A stretch of 64,000 nucleotides of DNA from Rhododendron vialii (Eukaryota; Streptophyta; Magnoliopsida; Ericales; Ericaceae). Positions 58,804 to 64,000 of this stretch are shown here, one piece after another. Below the pieces are notes generated by a model. It was not told the origin of the DNA. It was given only the letters and a program-made list of their open reading frames with translations, and made no database searches. The DNA is taken from NCBI RefSeq assembly GCF_030253575.1, contig NC_080559.1, positions 6,957,501 to 7,021,500 of the forward strand. Reading direction: 5' to 3'. Positions within the stretch are counted from its first letter, which is position 1. Each line of letters opens with the position of its first letter. The position numbers and the translations under genes are program-made.

Positions 58804-59105
58804 AATTTTCAATGACAAGGGTTGAGAATAGGCCTGAAACACCATATGGCTGTGTGATAGGGGCATTGAATAATTTTTCGAGTCAGAGAGATACCACAGA
58901 AACCGTGGCCGAATACGTCAGGTTCCATACAGTCCAAGGGCATTTCCGTACATAAACATTCACATTCACATTCCCAATTCTACCCTTGTAACATGAGGAT
59001 TTCGGTTTGGGTCTTCCAAATCTCTCTCCCCCCCTCTGGTTTATGCCTTTCCGATGCGGTTGGGCGGTATATTCCTCGGTTCGATTCTCTCACCAACACA
59101 GTGAT
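58804..59105. other. Promoter region of the ankyrin-RCC1 gene
   Basis: Leads into the presumed 5' UTR exon (about 59,110-59,219, GA-rich, ending CCCAG before a GTAATT donor). No clear TATA box is visible; a C-rich stretch lies near 59,025. Confidence 0.4.
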
Positions 59106-60992
59106 CTTCACCACGTAATATTTACTCACATAGAGAGAGAAAGATAGAGATAGAGAGAGAGACCCACAAAACTACAGTGTCTAATTTATTCACTTCTTTG
59201 CAACCCAAAAAAATCCCAGGTAATTTATTTTGCAAAATTCCTTCGCATTAGTTAAATGGGTCTTCTTCAATCTTCTGCATTTGATCTTTGCTAACCAAAA
59301 GTTATGATTTTTATGTATTTTTATCTGTTTCCAGTTGATTTTTGCCTGTTACAATTTGATTTTCAGTTTGCTGGTGTTTGTTTTTCCTAGTGCTGCTGGT
59401 AGGTGGTTATTAGGTGTCTTGTTGCCCTCATGCATATACACAACTACACTCGTGAATTGAACGGGATGTGATTTAGGTGAAACTTATGGTTTTGGATGGT
59501 AGTGTGATCCATTTGATGTGATGTGACAATATTCATTATGGTTTTTGGATCTGGGTTTTGAGATGTGTTGATTGAACTATCTTATTAAATAGTGATAACC
59601 CTCATTTTATATGGTGATAATAGTCTCGATTGTTCTTAAATACTTAGGCTTCCTGTTGGGTGAAAATGGGGAAATGTTTCCATCCCTTTTATTTTACAAG
59701 TCTTGCATCAATACAAATCTCACGGATATCAAAACAATTTTCTCATATATCGATAAACTTTTTACTCATTGTCCACCGCCCTAAGGCCTGTGGTTAGCAT
59801 TTTCCTTACTTTATTTATTGAAGTGTACAGACTAGAGACATATTGGGCGGGTGGATGTGGAGCCAAATGCATGAGTTTTAGGTAATGTATTAATTGTCAA
59901 AGTAGATCCCTGATTAGACCGGGTTAATGATTGGGTTGTTACATTCATAGTTTTTGGTAGCAATATAGAGTAAGCAATCATTGCCACATCCTCTTGGATT
60001 CAACTATAGTGTAGTGATTGCGTTTCGGTTCAAGAAGAAACTGGCCGTAGGTCCTCCCCCTCCTCTGTACTTGTAAGTTTAAATATTCACGCGTTTACGT
60101 TGAGACATGAGGCTGGAAACTCTGCAATATAATCAATTGAAAGTTCCTTTTCATTTTCTCTTATATCATCCACAATGTTGTGATTTGAACTTCCATACAA
60201 TGTTAATAGTTATGGAAATTGTAGGCAGGAATTAGATATTTAATTCCAAAATCTCTACTACACTGACACTTTCAAGTGTTGAGATACTAAACCATAGCCT
60301 TTGTATGCGTAAACTGTGGCAAAGAGTTACTATGTCCCATATTTGCATTACAGGATGCTCGATGGGGAAAGTGTTACTTGAATTCATTACTTAGAACTGT
60401 TAAAATGGAACGTAAAACGTAACAACTGCATACTAGATTGAAGTTTCACAAACTCTTCATATGTTGCTATGTCACTGTTTTGATAGGAAATATCCGATTT
60501 GTTCATGTTTTTCTTTTCTTTTCTTGATATTTTCAATTTTACTTCTTAAAGATATAGCTCACTATGTAAGGCTTGCAAATGCAGTGTGTGATACTTTTCT
60601 GTGATGATTGGATCTCTCCACGGCTCATGATATTTGGTGGGGGGTTTGTGAGTGGCTACTTCATCTGGTTTCTCTTCGTGATAAAGATGGTGATGATGAT
60701 GGTGGAATAGGAGTTCTTAGAACTTCTCTAAGAGTTTTCTTTCAGATGGATCTCTCGTAATGTTTTGATGCCTGAATGAGAAGGTCTACTAACATGGAAT
60801 AGACTAAATTGAGCCTTTCAAGGGCCAGACTACTAGCATTTTTACTTGAGATCGACTTGTCAAAAAGATCTTAAGGAATCTGACTCTTGACATCTACTGA
60901 CATTGTAAATATTGTTAACATTGGGAGTAATTTTAGTAGGGTCTCAAGTTGTAGAGATTCTATAATTCCATAGTGGGAGGAATACTATTGTT

Positions 60993-63900
60993 ATGGAGGA
61001 AGTTGTTTCGAGTCACAGCCAAAAGCAGAACTTGCAACCAGCTGTTCATAGGAATTCATTTTGTGGGACCAAGAAAGATCTGTGGCTTGTTGTACGAGAG
61101 GGTTCTGTGGCCAATGTGGATTTGGCTTTGGCATTGCTGAAGAAGGGTGGGGGGAATATCAATGCCAGGAACATGTTTGGTCTCACTCCTCTTCATGTTG
61201 CTATATGGAGAAATCATATACCTATTGTGAAAAGGCTACTCGCAGCTGGTGCAGACCCTAATGCCAGGGTATGTTAAGTATTTGGTCCTTTGGATCCTCT
61301 GAATGTCTTTTTTACATGTATGCATGCTGTTGAAGTCGCTTTTCATCGACTTACATCGTCTATTTTGTGTATTGATTAAGTATTTTATTGTAGTGTTCCT
61401 TTGCCCCTTCCTTTATCAGTTTTTTCTTTCTTTTTTTTTAAATGGTTCTTGGCACCACAATTTTTGTGAAGTTTGCATTAGCCGTTGAGTGTTTGCATTT
61501 GATTAAGATTGATAGATTCTTGTTGATTATACAGTGGATTTGATGGTTTGCCAAGACTCATACGACTTCTATTCTGTTACCAAACTCCTGAATGAAACTT
61601 ACACACTTGTTTTCGTTTGTTTTAGTAGAAATACAGCAAGAAAATGTTCCTACTATATAGGATCCATGGTGAGCTGGAAATGGAAATTAGTCCTGTGGCA
61701 GTGTTGGCAAACCTGACAGCTGTTGGAATTCTGAGCTCCTTTCAATGCAGTTTACCGTTAAAAATTTCTAGTTGTTACTTCCTGCTGTGAGCTTTAGGGC
61801 TTACATTTCACTTGATTATTTGAGTTACATTCCAGACATTTGACTGTCACAGTCGTTATCTATTGCTGAAATGGGTTTAAATTTCTTTTTGAATGACCAT
61901 CTCAGGATGGAGAATCGGGATGGACTAGCCTTCACAGAGCTCTGCATTTTGGTCATCTCGCGGTGGCAAGTATTCTAATTCAGTCTGGTGCTTCTACCAC
62001 CGTGGAAGATTCTAAATACCGAACTCCTGTTGATCTACTCTCAGGGCCTGTCTCGCAAGCTTTGGGGAATGGAGATAATTCAGGTATACTGCAGTTTCTT
62101 AACTTATTAACTTCTAGGCCCCGTTTCTTTGTCTGAATGGAAGTATCGGATTGGACTGTAAACATGGGACATAAAATACTATGGGGAGGTTGTATTGTTA
62201 ATTCCCTAACCTTTTGTCTGATGGAATTAGTTATCCTCTGTGATGTTATATTCATTCACTAGTACTCTGGCCAAGCAGACAGGGCCCTAAAGTACATTGT
62301 ATTTAGCTTAACCTTGGTGGCATTTGTTTTGGGTGTCTCTTTAGTGGCAACGGAAGTTTTCAGCTGGGGAAGTGGGGTGAACTATCAACTTGGAACTGGC
62401 AATGCTCACATTCAGAAGCTACCATGTAAAGTTGATGCCCTTCATGGTTCATTTATCAAAATGATTTCTGCTGCAAAGTTCCATAGCGTAGCTGTCACTG
62501 GTAAAGGAGAAGTCTACACTTGGGGATTTGGAAGGGGTGGCCGCCTTGGGCACCCTGACTTCGATATTCACAGGTGAGGGGTTTTCCATAAACCTTATGA
62601 AGTTTAAGTTTGACTTTTAAATTTGAACTCGATTGTGGTTCTAGATTTACTATCCATTTGCTTGCAATATTTGAGCAGTCTTAAATTGTTTTGTCATGAA
62701 CATGGTCGGGGTGAACTTGCATATCATAAATCAAATGCTCTTCATCTCATTTTGCTGCAGCGGTCAAGCTGCTGTTATTACTCCCCGACCGGTGACTTCT
62801 GGTTTAGGGGCTCGAAAGGTTAAGGCAATTGCAGCAGCTAAACATCACACTATTGTTGCAACGGAGGGTGGGGAAGTTTTCACTTGGGGTTCCAATAGGG
62901 GTAACTTTTTCTAATTTGGCCATTGGATTCCTTTGCATATTAACTTTGTCAATGTTATTTTGTGCTGCATAAGCACACTCTAAAGTCACTCTTATTTTCT
63001 TGATTGAAAGGTAAAAACACAGTTTTGCATTCTAGTATAATGTAAAGAATATAATGAAGAGGGGAATGACAACTTTTTCTGCAGCTCATTATTATTCCTG
63101 AATGTATAATTCCAGAAGCCGCGACTAATTTCTTGAATATATGAGTGCTAGAGAGGAGGAAACATTACTTGTTCCTTTGATATGGCACAGAGGGTCAACT
63201 AGGCTACACGTCTGTGGATACCCAACCCACACCTCGAAGGGTGAGTTCGCTGAGGTCAAAAATAGTAGCTGTTGCTGCAGCAAACAAACACACTGCTGTT
63301 GTGTCCGATTCTGGTGAGGTTTTCACATGGGGATGCAATAAAGAGGGTCAGCTTGGTTATGGTACATCTAATTCTGCTTCAAATTACACTCCAAGGCTGA
63401 TTGAGTACTTGAAAGGCAAGGTTTTCGTTGGAGTTGCTGCTGCAAAATATCACACAATTGTCTTGGGAGCAGATGGAGAGGTATGTATCTGAATTACAGT
63501 TTGAGTATCGCTACTAGGACTAGTAGTGCTATTGCTATTGCGACTAAGTTGATAACAACGAAAAATTGAAACAAGAACGTTATACAAGTTGACTTGACTG
63601 ACAGGTATTCACATGGGGTCATCGACTTGTTACTCCAAGACGTGTTGTCATTGCTAGAAATATCAAAAAAATAGGGAACACTCAGTTAAAGTTTCATCGT
63701 AAGAAACGGCTTCATGTGATTTCTATAGCTGCTGGAATGGTACATAGCTTGGCTCTGACCGATGATGGGGCTTTGTTTTACTGGGTGTCATCAGATCCTG
63801 ACCTTCGATGCCGACAGGTTTCATTTTACTTAACTTGGAGGGTTTCTTGAGGTCTTGCCTACCCACTTGAAATATGTTACGGAGTATTCATAATTTTTTC

Positions 63901-64000
63901 TTCTTGTTTTCTAGCTATATTCGCTATGTGGAAGCGCGATAGTAAGCGTTTCTTCTGGGAAGCACTGGACTGCTGCAGTTACAGCAACAGGCAGCGTTTA
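60993..64000 (+). CDS. Ankyrin plus RCC1-repeat protein, IBTK-like (5' part)
   Basis: Seven exons are visible: 60,993-61,268; 61,906-62,083; 62,345-62,573; 62,761-62,900; 63,191-63,480; 63,605-63,817; 63,915 to the window end. All splice sites are GT-AG and phases close, giving 470 residues so far. Residues ~25-140 hold ankyrin repeats (NMFGLTPLHVAIWRNHIPIV; GWTSLHRALHFGHLAVASIL). From ~155 RCC1 repeats follow (EVFSWGSGVNYQLGTG, EVYTWGFGRGGRLGHP, EVFTWGSNREGQLGYT, EVFTWGCNKEGQLGYG). Plant proteins of this order (Arabidopsis At3g03790 type, relatives of animal inhibitor of Bruton tyrosine kinase) are about 1,080 residues with a BTB-containing C-terminal half, which should lie beyond the window. 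Role in plants is not well defined. The ATG is the first in frame; a large 5' UTR intron from 59,220 is likely, but its acceptor is uncertain. Confidence 0.9.

Overview
The window is nuclear DNA from a flowering plant, most likely a eudicot. It is AT-rich, carries spliced genes with GT-AG introns from about 0.1 to over 2 kb, and its families are plant-specific: a FAR1-related transposase-derived factor, an EG45/plant natriuretic peptide-like protein, a DC1 zinc-finger protein and a BPA1-like RRM protein. I cannot name the species. No organellar, bacterial or viral block was seen.

Layout. 0-5 kb: repeats, two well-bounded DNA transposons and a decayed NBS-type resistance gene relic (minus strand). 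5.7-6.1 kb: a Copia-like LTR with a primer-binding site. 7.5-9.8 kb: a FAR1-RELATED SEQUENCE gene with all domains recognisable but two in-frame stops. 10-18.6 kb: gene-free, with MITEs and local direct and inverted duplications. 18.7-19.9 kb: an intact two-exon EG45-like secreted protein gene. 19.7-31.2 kb: a mosaic of duplicated blocks including a broken second EG45 copy, two copies of a chromovirus 3' LTR, two solo LTRs and several MITEs. Paralogous empty sites prove many of these insertions. 32-40 kb: repeats, including a palindrome with ~0.5-kb arms. 40.1-42.9 kb: a two-exon gene joining a heavy-metal-associated (HMA) domain to DC1 zinc fingers. 43-47 kb: degenerate repeats. 47.6-54.7 kb: an eight-exon BPA1-like gene whose exon phases all close. 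55-59 kb: repeats. 59.1 kb to the end: the first part of an ankyrin plus RCC1-repeat gene (IBTK-like) that runs out of the window.

The genes look unrelated, with no sign of a shared pathway or cluster. The main themes are (1) the HMA-DC1 fusion, the most interesting protein here; (2) a tandemly duplicated EG45 neighbourhood, whose blocks (called D1, D2 and D3 below) recur in two or three places and serve as controls for dating transposon insertions; and (3) a dense set of non-autonomous elements with target-site duplications readable by eye: hAT (8 bp), Mutator-like (9 bp), Stowaway (TA), Tourist-like (TTA), solo LTRs (5 bp) and a poly(A) retroinsertion (12 bp). All gene models come from reading the sequence alone, without transcript or database support.
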